A DNA stretch of 29,858 nucleotides from a virus. The stretch spans positions 1-29,858 of IMG/VR virus record IMGVR_UViG_3300020457_000057. One strand, written 5' to 3'. The position numbers and the translations under genes are program-made. Positions 1 to 8,416 of this stretch are shown piece by piece (the stretch's first letter is position 1; each line of letters begins with the position of its first letter). The notes beneath the pieces were generated by a model. The model saw only the letters and a program-made list of their open reading frames with translations, made no database searches and was not told the DNA's origin.

Positions 1-1184
1 CTAAGATTAGAGAAAATTTATCCGATATAACACATCAGATTGATTTACATAATACCAAGATAGATGCTCAAAGTAAGTATATCAAAGACATAGAAGCTCT
101 TAATCAAGACCAGATAGAAAAGAAACAAGAAAGTATAGATGTTCACAAAGGTGAGATTGATAACATTTTTAGTGAATCAAAAAGTTTAGGTAAGAATTTA
201 ACTACTTTATTACTAGATGAAGAAAAGAAACAAGACAAATTTTTATCCAAGCTTTCTGAATTAAAAACTATAAAGGGTCAGTTTGATAATCAGATTAAAA
301 GCCTAGTAAAAGATGCTAGATTTTATGAGGAGAATGACCAATGTCCTTCATGTGACCAAAAGATAGATGAACAATTAAAAGCTCAAAAAATTACCGATAT
401 AAGAATAAACGCCAAGACTGTACAAGAGAAGATGGAAGAAACTCATAAGAGAACTACAGAGGTTGAGGCTCATGGTAAGGAAGTTGCCGCAACGCTCAAT
501 CAGCTCAGGCAGAGACAGCAAAAGATAAATTCTAATAATGATAAGATTGCCTTATTACAAAAAGAAGTAGATAAGGTCCAAAAAGAAATCAATTATCTCA
601 GCTCACAATCTGGAGATGCTGGAAAAGCCAAAAAGGAATTATCAAAGGTACGAAGAAGTAAGGATAAAGCTACAGAATCAAAACTCGCATATGTAGAAGA
701 AAGAACATATAATGAGGTTATAGGGGAAATGCTTAAAGATACTGGTATCAAGACGAAAGTAATTAAACAATATTTACCAGTAATGAATCGTCTGATTAAC
801 CAGTATCTGCAAGTGTTAGACTTCTTTGTGGCATTTCATTTGGACGAAAACTTTAATGAAACCATAAGGTCAAGACACAGAGATTCATTTAATTATGCAT
901 CGTTTTCTGAAGGCGAGAAACAAAGAATAGATTTATCATTACTATTTACATGGAGACAAATAGCCAAATTAAAAAATAGTGCCGCCACGAACCTACTAAT
1001 ACTAGATGAAACATTTGATTCTAGTTTAGATACTGATGGTGTGGATAACCTTACTAAAATACTAGAAACTTTAGACGAAGGCTCCAATGTTTTTATCATA
1101 TCTCATAAAGGGGAAATATTAGAAAACAAATTTAGATCGAAGATAGAATTCTTTAAAGAGCGTAACTTCTCCAAAATCAAGTAA
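1..1184 (+). CDS. gp46: gp46 recombination endonuclease subunit (Rad50/SbcC-like), 5'-truncated
   Basis: The frame is open from the window edge (first full codon at base 3), so only the C-terminal ~393 residues are visible; T4 gp46 is about 560. Going downstream, there is a long coiled coil, a zinc-hook CPSC (two Cys codons at 342-344 and 351-353), a second coiled coil, the ABC signature FSEGEKQR near 904-927, and Walker B LLILDE followed by the D-loop SSLD near 997-1030. This is the architecture of Rad50/SbcC ATPases, which with gp47 (Mre11-like) process DNA ends for recombination-dependent replication. gp47 would be expected upstream, outside the window. The ATG at 432 is internal, not the start. 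A weak hairpin follows the stop. Confidence 0.95.
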   Translation, partial: KIRENLSDITHQIDLHNTKIDAQSKYIKDIEALNQDQIEKKQESIDVHKGEIDNIFSESKSLGKNLTTLLLDEEKKQDKFLSKLSELKTIKGQFDNQIKSLVKDARFYEENDQCPSCDQKIDEQLKAQKITDIRINAKTVQEKMEETHKRTTEVEAHGKEVAATLNQLRQRQQKINSNNDKIALLQKEVDKVQKEINYLSSQSGDAGKAKKELSKVRRSKDKATESKLAYVEERTYNEVIGEMLKDTGIKTKVIKQYLPVMNRLINQYLQVLDFFVAFHLDENFNETIRSRHRDSFNYASFSEGEKQRIDLSLLFTWRQIAKLKNSAATNLLILDETFDSSLDTDGVDNLTKILETLDEGSNVFIISHKGEILENKFRSKIEFFKERNFSKIK

Positions 1185-1211
1185 GTTTTTTGGTTATATT
1201 CATATACTAAT

Positions 1212-1243
1212 TGTTACATTTGTGTAACATTTGCGTATTTTTT
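1212..1243 (+). terminator. possible weak hairpin terminator after gp46
   Basis: TGTTACA (1212-1218) and TGTAACA (1223-1229) form a 7-bp A/T-rich stem with a 4-nt loop. A run of T residues follows at about 1238-1244, but eight bases separate stem and T-run, so termination would be weak. The T-rich stretch could equally be an UP element for the promoter at 1266. Confidence 0.3.
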
Positions 1244-1265
1244 TCAATTATTTTACATTAGCGTG

Positions 1266-1294
1266 TTTACAAATGGATAAAAGTATGATAGAAT
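1266..1294 (+). promoter_or_regulatory. sigma70-type early promoter for the CobT-like gene
   Basis: TTTACA (1266-1271), 17-nt spacer, TAGAAT (1289-1294) with a TG one base upstream (extended -10). The -10 differs from the TATAAT of the other copies by one base. The 18-nt block AGCGTGTTTACAAATGGA (1260-1277) is also at 3598 and 21278, each time with a T-rich tract upstream. Predicted start near 1301; AAGGAG at 1315-1320 is the ribosome-binding site for the ATG at 1328. Confidence 0.8.
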
Positions 1295-1327
1295 ATACAT
1301 ATATTAAATGATAAAAGGAGTAATTTA

Positions 1328-3553
1328 ATGATTCAATACGAGAAATCGGCCCTACCAAAACTACTTGCTAGAGAAAATATTACTGTGCAACATGGTAACT
1401 ACCCAACTGCATGGTTCGATGTCAAGGATAGAGTTTTAGGTTTGCCTCTTTGGAAAGATAAAGGTAAAGATGTATATGACTTGCTTATCGGACACGAAGT
1501 TGGACACGCAATCGAGACACCATTTGAAGGTTGGCATGACAGTCCTGAAAAATTAGAGGGTTGCCCTAGGTCATATTTAAATGTTGTAGAAGATGCTCGT
1601 ATCGAAAGAAAAATTCTAGCTAGATACCCAGGTCTTGTTTCTTCGTTTACCAAAGGTTATAAAACTTTATTCACAGAAAACTTTTTTGGAGATACTCAAT
1701 CACTTGACTATGACCAAGTAAAGTTAATTGATAAAATTAACCTTAAAACAAAACTAAGAACTTTAATTGATGTACCATTTAATGCAGAAGAAAAAGTATT
1801 CTATGAGAGATCTCTTAAAACAGAAACTTTTGATGATGTTGTAAACTTGGTAAAAGACATACTAGCTTACACAAAAGAAAATACTCCTGAATTAATATCA
1901 CCGCCACCGGTACCTGAAGATGACCAAGGTCCAACAGGCGAACAGAATGAAGATGACTTTAATATGGGTCACGATGATTATGAATCACCGGTATCAGATG
2001 ACGAGGAAGGTTCAAGCTCCAAGGAAGAGACTGAGAGCTCTAGCCAAGAAGATGATTCATCCGAAACATCTGACACCGATGGTGCTGATGATGCTGATGC
2101 TGATAACGAAGAATTGCAAGAAGGTACTCCTACCCCTAAAGTTCAACCTGATGAAGATGAATCAGAAACCGATGCAGCGTTCAGACAAGCTGAATCTAAT
2201 ATGGTCGAGGACTTAGATGAAGATGGAATAGGATATAGTAAACCTTTAACAAAAGAAGATGTATCACATGCAGTCTACACTTACCAAGAACTTAAAGCTG
2301 CTAGAGATAAAAAAGCTTCAGACAGTTGGTATACAGATGAAGATAACAAATGGAATAGTGAAGAAAAACAAGCAGAGTTTGACCTATATTTTAAAAAGGT
2401 TAAGAAAGATGTTGCGAATGCATGTAGAGAATTCGAGCAAAGAAAAGCAGCGTTTCAATATCAAAGAGCTACTGTTGCAAAAACAGGTGCAATTAATGTA
2501 AATGCTCTATGGTCATATAAAACAAACGAAGACATATTTCTTAGAGCCACTAAACTTGCAAATGCAAAATCACACGGCATGATGATGCTTGTTGATTATT
2601 CTGGTTCAATGCATCAATCAATGAGATATGTTCTTGACCAAGTTATTCACACAGCAATGTTTTGTAAAGGAGTTAATATTCCTTTTGATGTGTATGCTTT
2701 TACAACAGGTAACAATAGAGCTCATTCACAGGTTATTCCAAGACATGTAAAATATGATATGCCTGAAGATGAGAAAAAATTATATGAGCAAAAACAATTC
2801 GGTAGAGTTGAGATGGATAATCTTTCTATGCCTCAATTACTATCATCAAGCTTGAAGAAAGCAGATTTTTATGAAGCAGTATATTGGTTGTGGTTAAGAG
2901 CTAATAACCCCGCAAGTTACTATGGTGGCTCAATGCCTGTACCAAGATGCGAAGAGTATGGTTCAACTCCACTTAATCAAGCTCTAATTGTTTCTCATGA
3001 CCTTATTAAAACTTTTATTAATAAACATAAAATCGAGAAGATGAATTTTGTAACCTTTTCAGACGGAGACGCAAACGGTTTCAATGCAGTAGGTAACTGT
3101 TACTGTCCAAAAACTTGGAATGTTAATATCCAAGGTAAAGTTATGAAAACAAGTGGAAACAGAAGAGAGATGACTTCTTCAATTCTAAAAAATCTTGCAA
3201 AAAGATATAATACAAATAACATTGGTTTCTTTATGACTGCGGGCGGCCATGAATGGAGATACAGAATACAAGATGCATTATGGGAGAAACATGAAGTTAT
3301 CGATACGCATGAAGAAATGAAAGCCATAAACAAAGAATACAGAAAAAACAAATGCGTAGAATTTGCAGACATTCTTGGTTACAGTAAATACTACTTTGTA
3401 AAAGGTGGTAAAAATCTTGACACGGCGGCAGACGAATTCAATGTTGACGAAGATATGTCCAAAGGCCAAATTACTACTGCATTTAAAAAGTTCAGTAAAT
3501 CAAAGAAAAATAATAAGGTATTAATGAGAAAATTTGCCCAGGAGGTAGCATAA
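1328..3553 (+). CDS. cobT: CobT-like protein: zinc-metallopeptidase motif plus VWA domain
   Basis: 741 aa. The N-terminal part has GHEVGHA (H56, E57, H60), a zinc-metallopeptidase HExxH, followed by NVVEDARIE (86-94), which could supply the third metal ligand. Residues ~195-305 are a very acidic, Ser/Asp/Glu-rich linker. The C-terminal half holds a von Willebrand A domain with MIDAS signature DYSGS (D423, S425, S427) and a later TFSDGD. This matches the CobT/VWA partner of CobS/MoxR-type AAA+ ATPases. In bacteria CobS-CobT drive cobalt insertion by CobN; in phages the pair may instead remodel another protein complex. The CobS-like gene follows after its own promoter. AAGGAG precedes the ATG by 7 nt. 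Family is clear; substrate is unknown. Confidence 0.8.
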   Translation: MIQYEKSALPKLLARENITVQHGNYPTAWFDVKDRVLGLPLWKDKGKDVYDLLIGHEVGHAIETPFEGWHDSPEKLEGCPRSYLNVVEDARIERKILARYPGLVSSFTKGYKTLFTENFFGDTQSLDYDQVKLIDKINLKTKLRTLIDVPFNAEEKVFYERSLKTETFDDVVNLVKDILAYTKENTPELISPPPVPEDDQGPTGEQNEDDFNMGHDDYESPVSDDEEGSSSKEETESSSQEDDSSETSDTDGADDADADNEELQEGTPTPKVQPDEDESETDAAFRQAESNMVEDLDEDGIGYSKPLTKEDVSHAVYTYQELKAARDKKASDSWYTDEDNKWNSEEKQAEFDLYFKKVKKDVANACREFEQRKAAFQYQRATVAKTGAINVNALWSYKTNEDIFLRATKLANAKSHGMMMLVDYSGSMHQSMRYVLDQVIHTAMFCKGVNIPFDVYAFTTGNNRAHSQVIPRHVKYDMPEDEKKLYEQKQFGRVEMDNLSMPQLLSSSLKKADFYEAVYWLWLRANNPASYYGGSMPVPRCEEYGSTPLNQALIVSHDLIKTFINKHKIEKMNFVTFSDGDANGFNAVGNCYCPKTWNVNIQGKVMKTSGNRREMTSSILKNLAKRYNTNNIGFFMTAGGHEWRYRIQDALWEKHEVIDTHEEMKAINKEYRKNKCVEFADILGYSKYYFVKGGKNLDTAADEFNVDEDMSKGQITTAFKKFSKSKKNNKVLMRKFAQEVA

Positions 3554-3603
3554 TTTTTAAAATATATACATATAATTTTTTTCAATTATTTTACATAAGC
3601 GTG

Positions 3604-3632
3604 TTTACAAATGGAAGTTTATGTGATATAAT
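3604..3632 (+). promoter_or_regulatory. early promoter for the CobS-like gene
   Basis: TTTACA (3604-3609), 17-nt spacer, TATAAT (3627-3632) with extended TG. The upstream T-rich tract and the 18-nt block 3598-3615 are near-identical to the region before the CobT-like gene, so the partners share promoter sequence but are transcribed separately. Predicted start near 3639; AAGGAG 3659-3664 then ATG 3673. Confidence 0.85.
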
Positions 3633-3672
3633 ATACATATTAAATAATTAAATTAGATAAGGAGTCTATATT

Positions 3673-4827
3673 ATGAAAAAGAGTGAAATGAAAATATCAA
3701 CCCAAAAGATTGTTGAGGAACTATCCAAAAACTATCCTGACCAAACTCAGTTTAGAAAAAATGTGATTGTAGATACAGCAACTTCGCTTGGTTACAGAGG
3801 TGCAGATTGGTACCCACTAACTCAAGCAGACAATCGAGTTAAAATCGGTACATATGACCTTGCAGGTCTAATTGTACCTATCAGAAAAGAAGAATCAGAT
3901 ACCACTGCTTTTGCCCCGGTCAATGCGGCAAAGATGCAATCAATCGTTAACGAAGAGAAAAGCTTCGCTACTAAAGATGAAACATTTGTACCATGGGGTC
4001 CTTTCGGAGACATTGTTAAAATTATCAAATCAGGTATGTTCTATCCTACTTACATTTCAGGACTGAGCGGCAACGGTAAAACTTTCATGGTAGAACAAGC
4101 TGCTGCCAAACTCAATAGAGAGTTTATTAGAGTTCAAATTAACCCAGAAACTGACGAAGATGATTTGCTCGGTGGGTTCAGACTAATCAACGGCGAGACT
4201 GTATTCTCTAAAGGTCCAGTTTTAAAAGCTATGGAGAATGGTGCAATCCTTCTCTTGGACGAGATTGATAGAGCTACAAATAAAATCATGTGTCTCCAAG
4301 GTATCCTTGAAGGCAAACCAGTTCTTGTTAAAAAGACTGGAGAAGTTGTATCACCAGCTGATGGTTTTAATGTAATCGCAACTGCAAATACTAAAGGTAA
4401 AGGTTCCGAAGATGGTAGGTTTACCGCGGCATCTATTATTGATGATGCTTTCCTAGAAAGATTTACTGTTTCAGTTGACCAACAATTTCCACATGAAGGC
4501 GTTGAAAAGAAAATCGTTTTAAAACACATGGATAAATTCGGTCTAGTTGATGAGGACTTTGCAGAAAACTTAGTCAAATGGGCTGGTATCATCAGAAAAA
4601 CTTTCTTTGATGATGGCGTAGACGAAGTAATCTCAACAAGAAGACTTTGCCACATTGTCCAAACTTTTTCTATCTTTAAAAATAAAACAAAATCAATTGA
4701 CTTGTGTATTTCAAGGTTCGATGAGGATACCAAAGATGCCTTTGTTGACCTATACACAAAAGTTGATGCAGGTGAGCAACTCGGCGACGCGGCCGACAAC
4801 GAATTCATTGCTCAAGAGGAACTATGA
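3673..4827 (+). CDS. cobS: CobS-like MoxR-type AAA+ ATPase
   Basis: 384 aa. Walker A GLSGNGKT (130-137), Walker B LLLDEID (193-199), then a sensor-1-type ATAN and the SIIDDAFLERF region typical of CobS/MoxR ATPases. The ~110 N-terminal residues resemble the CobS-type N-domain only in position. CobS is the ATPase of the aerobic cobaltochelatase and is a recurrent gene of marine T4-like phages. The VWA partner lies immediately upstream. The 3' end overlaps the next gene by 4 nt (ATGA), so the two are translationally coupled. Whether it boosts host cobalamin synthesis or acts as a phage MoxR chaperone cannot be told from sequence. Confidence 0.88.
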   Translation: MKKSEMKISTQKIVEELSKNYPDQTQFRKNVIVDTATSLGYRGADWYPLTQADNRVKIGTYDLAGLIVPIRKEESDTTAFAPVNAAKMQSIVNEEKSFATKDETFVPWGPFGDIVKIIKSGMFYPTYISGLSGNGKTFMVEQAAAKLNREFIRVQINPETDEDDLLGGFRLINGETVFSKGPVLKAMENGAILLLDEIDRATNKIMCLQGILEGKPVLVKKTGEVVSPADGFNVIATANTKGKGSEDGRFTAASIIDDAFLERFTVSVDQQFPHEGVEKKIVLKHMDKFGLVDEDFAENLVKWAGIIRKTFFDDGVDEVISTRRLCHIVQTFSIFKNKTKSIDLCISRFDEDTKDAFVDLYTKVDAGEQLGDAADNEFIAQEEL

Positions 4828-5129
4828 AAAAACTAGATTATAAATTTAATGAAGGAGCTCTAATCCAAGAGCTCCAGACTTATATAGACAAAACCTATGA
4901 CGGTCACTATTCAAAAAATAATTTCCAATCAACGGAATTTATTATAGATTGTGGGCACGGCTTAGGCTTTGCATTGGGAAATGTACTGAAGTATGCACAG
5001 AGGTATGGTAAGAAGGACGGATTTAATCGTAATGATATAATGAAAATACTTCACTATGCTATAATTGCATTGAATGTACATGATTTAAATAATGGTCACA
5101 CAGGTATTTACAAACAAGGTAAAGTGTGA
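4824..5129 (+). CDS. DUF3310-like small phage protein
   Basis: 101 aa. The middle section, LGFALGNVLKYAQRYGKK followed by a helix with ALNVHDL, resembles the DUF3310/SaV-type family of small phage proteins often found among nucleotide-metabolism and replication genes. Biochemical role unknown. It overlaps the CobS-like gene by ATGA. Its last codons contain the promoter for gp45: the TTTACA lies in the codons for Ile-Tyr-Lys, and the stop TGA (5127-5129) forms part of the extended -10. Confidence 0.6.
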   Translation: MKKLDYKFNEGALIQELQTYIDKTYDGHYSKNNFQSTEFIIDCGHGLGFALGNVLKYAQRYGKKDGFNRNDIMKILHYAIIALNVHDLNNGHTGIYKQGKV

Positions 5130-5135
5130 TATAAT
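5107..5135 (+). promoter_or_regulatory. early promoter for gp45, embedded in the upstream gene's 3' end
   Basis: TTTACA (5107-5112), 17-nt spacer, TATAAT (5130-5135), extended TG. The following leader ATACTAAAATGGAGAAAA is repeated exactly after the promoter at 11922. GGAG (5146-5149) is placed 6 nt before the ATG at 5156. Confidence 0.85.
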
Positions 5136-5155
5136 ATACTAAAATGGAGAAAAAT

Positions 5156-5824
5156 ATGCAACTATCCCAAGATACTTTGACCTTGTTATCTAACTTCGGT
5201 TCAATCAATCCTAATATGGTTTTGAAACCTGGTCAAAAACTAAAAACAATATCAGAGGCTAAGAATATTCTAGCTATCGCTGACATTGTAGAAGACTTCC
5301 CAGCTGATATGGGAATATATGACCTTAATGAATTTCTAGCTACCCACTCGTTGGTAGAAGATGCTCAATTGGTCTTTGAAGAAAATGCTTGTCTGATTAA
5401 AAATAATACCAATAAGGTAAAATACTTTTTTGCAGAACCAAGCATTCTTACATCTCCAGACAAAGACATTACAATGCCAAATGCAGATGTGGTTGTAACT
5501 CTTACAGAAGAGGCAATCAGTCAGATTCGCAAAGCGGCTAGTGTGCTCGGTCACATTGACATTGCTATTGAAGGTAATGCTGATGGTATGTCTGTTAAGG
5601 TATTTGACACTAAGGATACTAGTGGAAATACTTATGAGATGTCCTTAGGTCCAAATGAGACTGGACTGAATTTTTCGTTCGTCATGAACATAGCTAATAT
5701 GAAAATACTAGACGGCGAATACACTGTATCTATATCATCAAAGCTGATATCCAATTGGAAACATAACACAAGGCCTGTAGAATATTTTATAGCCTTGGAA
5801 AAATCTAGTAGCTTTGGTGTATAA
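5156..5824 (+). CDS. gp45: gp45 sliding clamp (DNA polymerase processivity factor)
   Basis: 222 aa from the ATG at 5156; T4 gp45 is 228. The N-terminus MQLSQDTLTLLSNFGSIN parallels T4 gp45 (MKLSKDT...). An in-frame ATG at 5144 is rejected as the start because its own G begins the GGAG that serves the ATG at 5156. The trimeric clamp tethers gp43 to DNA, and in T4 it also activates late transcription. It sits directly before the clamp-loader genes as in T4. The stop codon overlaps a late-promoter-like TATAAATA (5820-5827). Confidence 0.92.
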   Translation: MQLSQDTLTLLSNFGSINPNMVLKPGQKLKTISEAKNILAIADIVEDFPADMGIYDLNEFLATHSLVEDAQLVFEENACLIKNNTNKVKYFFAEPSILTSPDKDITMPNADVVVTLTEEAISQIRKAASVLGHIDIAIEGNADGMSVKVFDTKDTSGNTYEMSLGPNETGLNFSFVMNIANMKILDGEYTVSISSKLISNWKHNTRPVEYFIALEKSSSFGV

Positions 5825-5827
5825 ATA
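5820..5827 (+). promoter_or_regulatory. T4-type late promoter (TATAAATA)
   Basis: Exact match to the T4 late -10 element, overlapping the gp45 stop codon and 34 nt before the ATG at 5861. A start near 5833 would leave a leader with AGGAG at 5850-5854. The octamer also occurs by chance inside genes here, so position is the main support. Confidence 0.5.
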
Positions 5828-5860
5828 TTACTACATAAACTATTGCAATAGGAGAAAATT

Positions 5861-6115
5861 ATGGCAGATGAAGTGAAAAGCGAAGAAGTAGCTCAAGAGC
5901 CGGTTCAATTATCCCTGCAAGACATTGCGACCTGTGTACAAATGGTTGACTTATGTTCTAAGAGAGGAGCCTTTGAAGGTCCTGAATTAGAGACAGTCGG
6001 CGGTTTAAGAAACAGACTAGTCGCATTCGTAGAGGCAAACCAGCCGAAAGACGAAGAACCTGTTGAAGGTAGTGTCCCTGCAGAGCCAGAACCAGTTAAT
6101 GAAGCTGACTCTTAA
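5861..6115 (+). CDS. small acidic hypothetical protein
   Basis: 84 aa, strongly acidic, with Glu/Pro-rich ends (MADEVKSEEVAQEPVQ at the N-terminus; EEPVEGSVPAEPEP near the C-terminus). The central ~40 residues (LQDIATCVQMVDLCSKRGAF...) look like a compact helical domain. Good AGGAG ribosome-binding site 6 nt before the ATG. It lies between gp45 and gp44 and may be transcribed late from TATAAATA at 5820. I do not recognise a function. Confidence 0.7.
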   Translation: MADEVKSEEVAQEPVQLSLQDIATCVQMVDLCSKRGAFEGPELETVGGLRNRLVAFVEANQPKDEEPVEGSVPAEPEPVNEADS

Positions 6116-6124
6116 TCATAACTC

Positions 6125-6146
6125 GGAGGGGACCCAAATCCCCTCC
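6125..6146 (+). terminator. G/C-rich hairpin between the 5861 gene and gp44
   Basis: GGAGGGGA (6125-6132) and TCCCCTCC (6139-6146) form a perfect 8-bp stem with loop CCCAAA. No T-run follows (ATAAATTT), so it may be an attenuator or mRNA 3'-end stabiliser more than a full intrinsic terminator. Confidence 0.55.
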
Positions 6147-6166
6147 ATAAATTTAGGAACTATATT

Positions 6167-7108
6167 ATGTATCAAGATGAATATCTATGGGTAGAAAAAT
6201 ACAGACCACAAAAAATCGAAGATGTGGTACTACCGGCAGAACTGTATAAAACATTCACAGAAATATTAAAGGGCGGAGAATTACCAAATCTCTTATTTAC
6301 TGGCACAGCAGGTGTTGGTAAAACTACTGTGGCAAAAGCCTTATGTAGTGAGCTAGGGCTTGATTATCTTTTAATCAACGGTTCAGAAGAAGGTAATATT
6401 GACACACTCAGAAATAAAATCAAACATTTTGCTTCTACTGTATCTTTGCAAGGCGGCACAAAAGTCGTAATCTTAGATGAAGCAGATTATCTAAATCCTC
6501 AGTCCACACAGCCCGCGCTTCGTGGATTTATAGAAGAATTTTCCAATAACTGCAGGTTTATTATGACCTGTAATTTTAAAAACAGAATTATTGAGCCTCT
6601 ACATTCAAGATGTTCAATAGTAGATTTCAGCATACCAAAAGGCGACAGAGACAGACTCGCATCAGTCTTTATGGCCAGATGTATGATGATACTAGATAAC
6701 GAAGGTGTTAAGTACGAGAATGAAGTTCTTGCTGAACTCATAATGAAACACTTTCCAGACTTTCGCAGGATGCTCAATGAGTTACAAAGATATAGTGTAT
6801 CGGGCAGTATTGATTCCGGTATTCTTGTATCTCTCGGAGAAGTATCTATAAATAATTTAATGTCGGCAATGAAGGATAAAAACTTTAAACAGATGCGACA
6901 ATGGGTTACAGATAACATTGATGTGGAACCTGCAGCACTGTTTAGAAAAATATACGATAATATGTATGACCATATCGAGCCACAGAGCATACCACAGGTT
7001 GTTCTTATTCTTGCCGATTACCAATATAAAGATAGTTTTGTTGCAGACCATGAGCTCAATATGGTTGCTTGCTGCACAGAAATTATGGCAGGAGTAAGTT
7101 TTAAATGA
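6167..7108 (+). CDS. gp44: gp44 clamp-loader large subunit (AAA+ ATPase)
   Basis: 313 aa; T4 gp44 is 319. The N-terminus WVEKYRPQ is the RFC/gp44 signature. Walker A GTAGVGKT (46-53), Walker B VVILDEAD (100-107), and the arginine-finger SRC motif (147-149). With gp62 it forms the 4:1 loader that opens gp45 and places it on primer-template DNA. ATGA overlap with the next gene. No promoter is seen just upstream; it probably relies on readthrough of the hairpin at 6125. Confidence 0.95.
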   Translation: MYQDEYLWVEKYRPQKIEDVVLPAELYKTFTEILKGGELPNLLFTGTAGVGKTTVAKALCSELGLDYLLINGSEEGNIDTLRNKIKHFASTVSLQGGTKVVILDEADYLNPQSTQPALRGFIEEFSNNCRFIMTCNFKNRIIEPLHSRCSIVDFSIPKGDRDRLASVFMARCMMILDNEGVKYENEVLAELIMKHFPDFRRMLNELQRYSVSGSIDSGILVSLGEVSINNLMSAMKDKNFKQMRQWVTDNIDVEPAALFRKIYDNMYDHIEPQSIPQVVLILADYQYKDSFVADHELNMVACCTEIMAGVSFK

Positions 7109-7443
7109 ATATAATCAAAAGACTAATATGGTTTGTCATTGACTCGTGGAGAGTTGTTATGGATAACAGATATAATCCACTTAGGTATATTGCAGACCCA
7201 TCTATACAAGCTTATTTTACTATGGCATTATTTATAATGTGGAGTGCATACTTCGGTATAATTGCTTGGACTTGGCTAGAATGGCAGAATTACAGTATAG
7301 TATCTTCTATATGGATTCATCTCAGTATAGTCATACCCATACTAATTACAAACCTAGTGTTTAGAGAAGCAGAAAAGAATGGTGCAAAGTGGCACGGTGA
7401 TTGGTCAAAGCATAGAACACACAGATTAAGAGGTAAGAAATAA
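7105..7443 (+). CDS. small two-helix membrane protein in the clamp-loader operon
   Basis: 112 aa. Two hydrophobic segments are predicted by eye at about residues 34-55 (YFTMALFIMWSAYFGIIAW) and 63-82 (SIVSSIWIHLSIVIPILI), followed by a basic tail ending RGKK. It is an inner-membrane protein candidate with both termini on the same side. It overlaps gp44 by 4 nt and its stop TAATG overlaps the next start, so it is tightly coupled to the clamp-loader genes. Function unknown. Confidence 0.8.
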   Translation: MNIIKRLIWFVIDSWRVVMDNRYNPLRYIADPSIQAYFTMALFIMWSAYFGIIAWTWLEWQNYSIVSSIWIHLSIVIPILITNLVFREAEKNGAKWHGDWSKHRTHRLRGKK

Positions 7444-7607
7444 TGGAAGATGGATTTAGTGTATGGCCTGTGCATTATGGCTCAGAAGATAAAAAAACTA
7501 AAATTAGAGTTGTATACTATAAAGACGGCCGAGTTACATATGAAAGAATATTCGCAACTCAGAAAGATGCTGAGAAATACCTAGAGAAAGCTCATGAACC
7601 CGTTTGA
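7443..7607 (+). CDS. 54-aa hypothetical protein between gp44 and gp62
   Basis: Starts at the ATG of TAATG, 1-nt overlap with the membrane protein, and ends 14 nt inside gp62. The 54-residue product begins MEDGFSVWPVHYGSEDKK and has a beta-rich look (IRVVYYKDGRVTYERIF) ending in a short charged helix. The tight overlaps on both sides support it as a real gene. No function recognised. Confidence 0.65.
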   Translation: MEDGFSVWPVHYGSEDKKTKIRVVYYKDGRVTYERIFATQKDAEKYLEKAHEPV

Positions 7608-7974
7608 TTATGTAAATGATATAAACCTTGGCAAGAAAGGCATCATGGTAGATGATATTGCTGAGAAGGAATATAATGCATTTATTATAAATCGAGCCTT
7701 ATCATTCTTTACAGATACAGTATTATTCGCAAATGAAATGAATATACACCACCACTTAGATAATCGCCTTCAGTATGATTTTTTTATAAATATAATTAGG
7801 AAACAAAAAAGGTGGTCCAAGTGGGTAAAGCCACAAGAGCTTGAAAACTTGGATATTATAAAACAATATTATGGGTATAGCAATGATAAAGCTAAATCCG
7901 TTTTGTCATTATTTAATAATGAACAAATACAAGAAATGAAAAAAAGGATTTATAAAGGTGGAAAGCGAAAATAA
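7594..7974 (+). CDS. gp62: gp62 clamp-loader small subunit
   Basis: 126 aa, shorter than T4 gp62 (187). Features resembling the family are the N-terminal region with EKEYNAFIINRALSFF, a later KRWSKWVK matching T4 GKRYGKWAK, and a charged C-terminal helix. Assignment rests on this and on position between gp44 and regA, as in T4. It is the non-ATPase subunit of the loader that bridges gp44 and the clamp. It overlaps the regA GTG start by 17 nt. Confidence 0.85.
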   Translation: MNPFDYVNDINLGKKGIMVDDIAEKEYNAFIINRALSFFTDTVLFANEMNIHHHLDNRLQYDFFINIIRKQKRWSKWVKPQELENLDIIKQYYGYSNDKAKSVLSLFNNEQIQEMKKRIYKGGKRK

Positions 7975-8416
7975 AAATCAAGTAGAAAATTGGGTTCCAG
8001 CAGATATGTTAGAAGTATCTCTAAATGAACCTGACGACTTTCTAAAAATCAGAGAAACTTTAACACGAATAGGAGTTGCGTCTCGTAAGGACCAAAAACT
8101 ATTTCAGTCTTGTCATATATTACATAAACAAGGCAGATACTTTATAGTACATTTTAAGGAATTATTCTTGTTAGATGGTAAACCCTCTAACCTACTAGAG
8201 AATGATATTCAGCGTAGAAATACAATTGCAACATTGTTAGCTGATTGGGGATTAATTTCTATTTTACACATTGAGAAAGTAAAAGAAGTTGCACCTTTGC
8301 GTCAAATAAAGGTGATTCCATTTAAGGAAAAGACGCATTGGGAGCTATGCCCTAAGTACAATATAGGGAATAATAATGGAGAAAAGACAACACAACAAAG
8401 CCCTGGAACAAATTAA
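7958..8416 (+). CDS. regA: RegA translational repressor
   Basis: 152 aa from the GTG at 7958, or 136 aa from the ATG at 8006. The segment DDFLKIRETLTRIG, then QSCHILHKQGRYFIVHFKE, and PKYNIGN near the end follow T4 RegA (122 aa) almost position by position. The T4 protein begins at the equivalent of Met 8006, so that start is quite possible; the GTG has GGA at 7946-7948 in its favour. RegA binds early mRNAs near their start codons and blocks ribosome loading. The ~15 C-terminal residues (NNGEKTTQQSPGTN) are an extension absent from T4, and are overlapped by a 38-aa ORF in another frame. Confidence 0.95.
   Translation: MESENKNQVENWVPADMLEVSLNEPDDFLKIRETLTRIGVASRKDQKLFQSCHILHKQGRYFIVHFKELFLLDGKPSNLLENDIQRRNTIATLLADWGLISILHIEKVKEVAPLRQIKVIPFKEKTHWELCPKYNIGNNNGEKTTQQSPGTN

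Noticed and set aside
1920-2501. Met/Lys-rich + strand frames at 1920-2216 and 2259-2501
   Set aside because: Out-of-frame shadows of the acidic linker and following region of the CobT-like gene; repetitive Asp/Glu codons read as Met/Lys/Leu.
4134-4808. 224-codon open frame on the - strand
   Set aside because: Antisense to the AAA+ core of the CobS-like gene; Ser-rich, no motif, no ribosome-binding site.
5144-5158. ATG 5144 as gp45 start
   Set aside because: It overlaps the GGAG that serves ATG 5156, and the T4 N-terminus aligns with the latter.
7785-7792. TATAAATA inside gp62 (also 6847 in gp44, 20575 in gp41, 27235 in the ligase-fold gene)
   Set aside because: Inside coding sequence with no gene start at a suitable distance; expected by chance in AT-rich DNA. 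Their presence lowers confidence in the intergenic copies.
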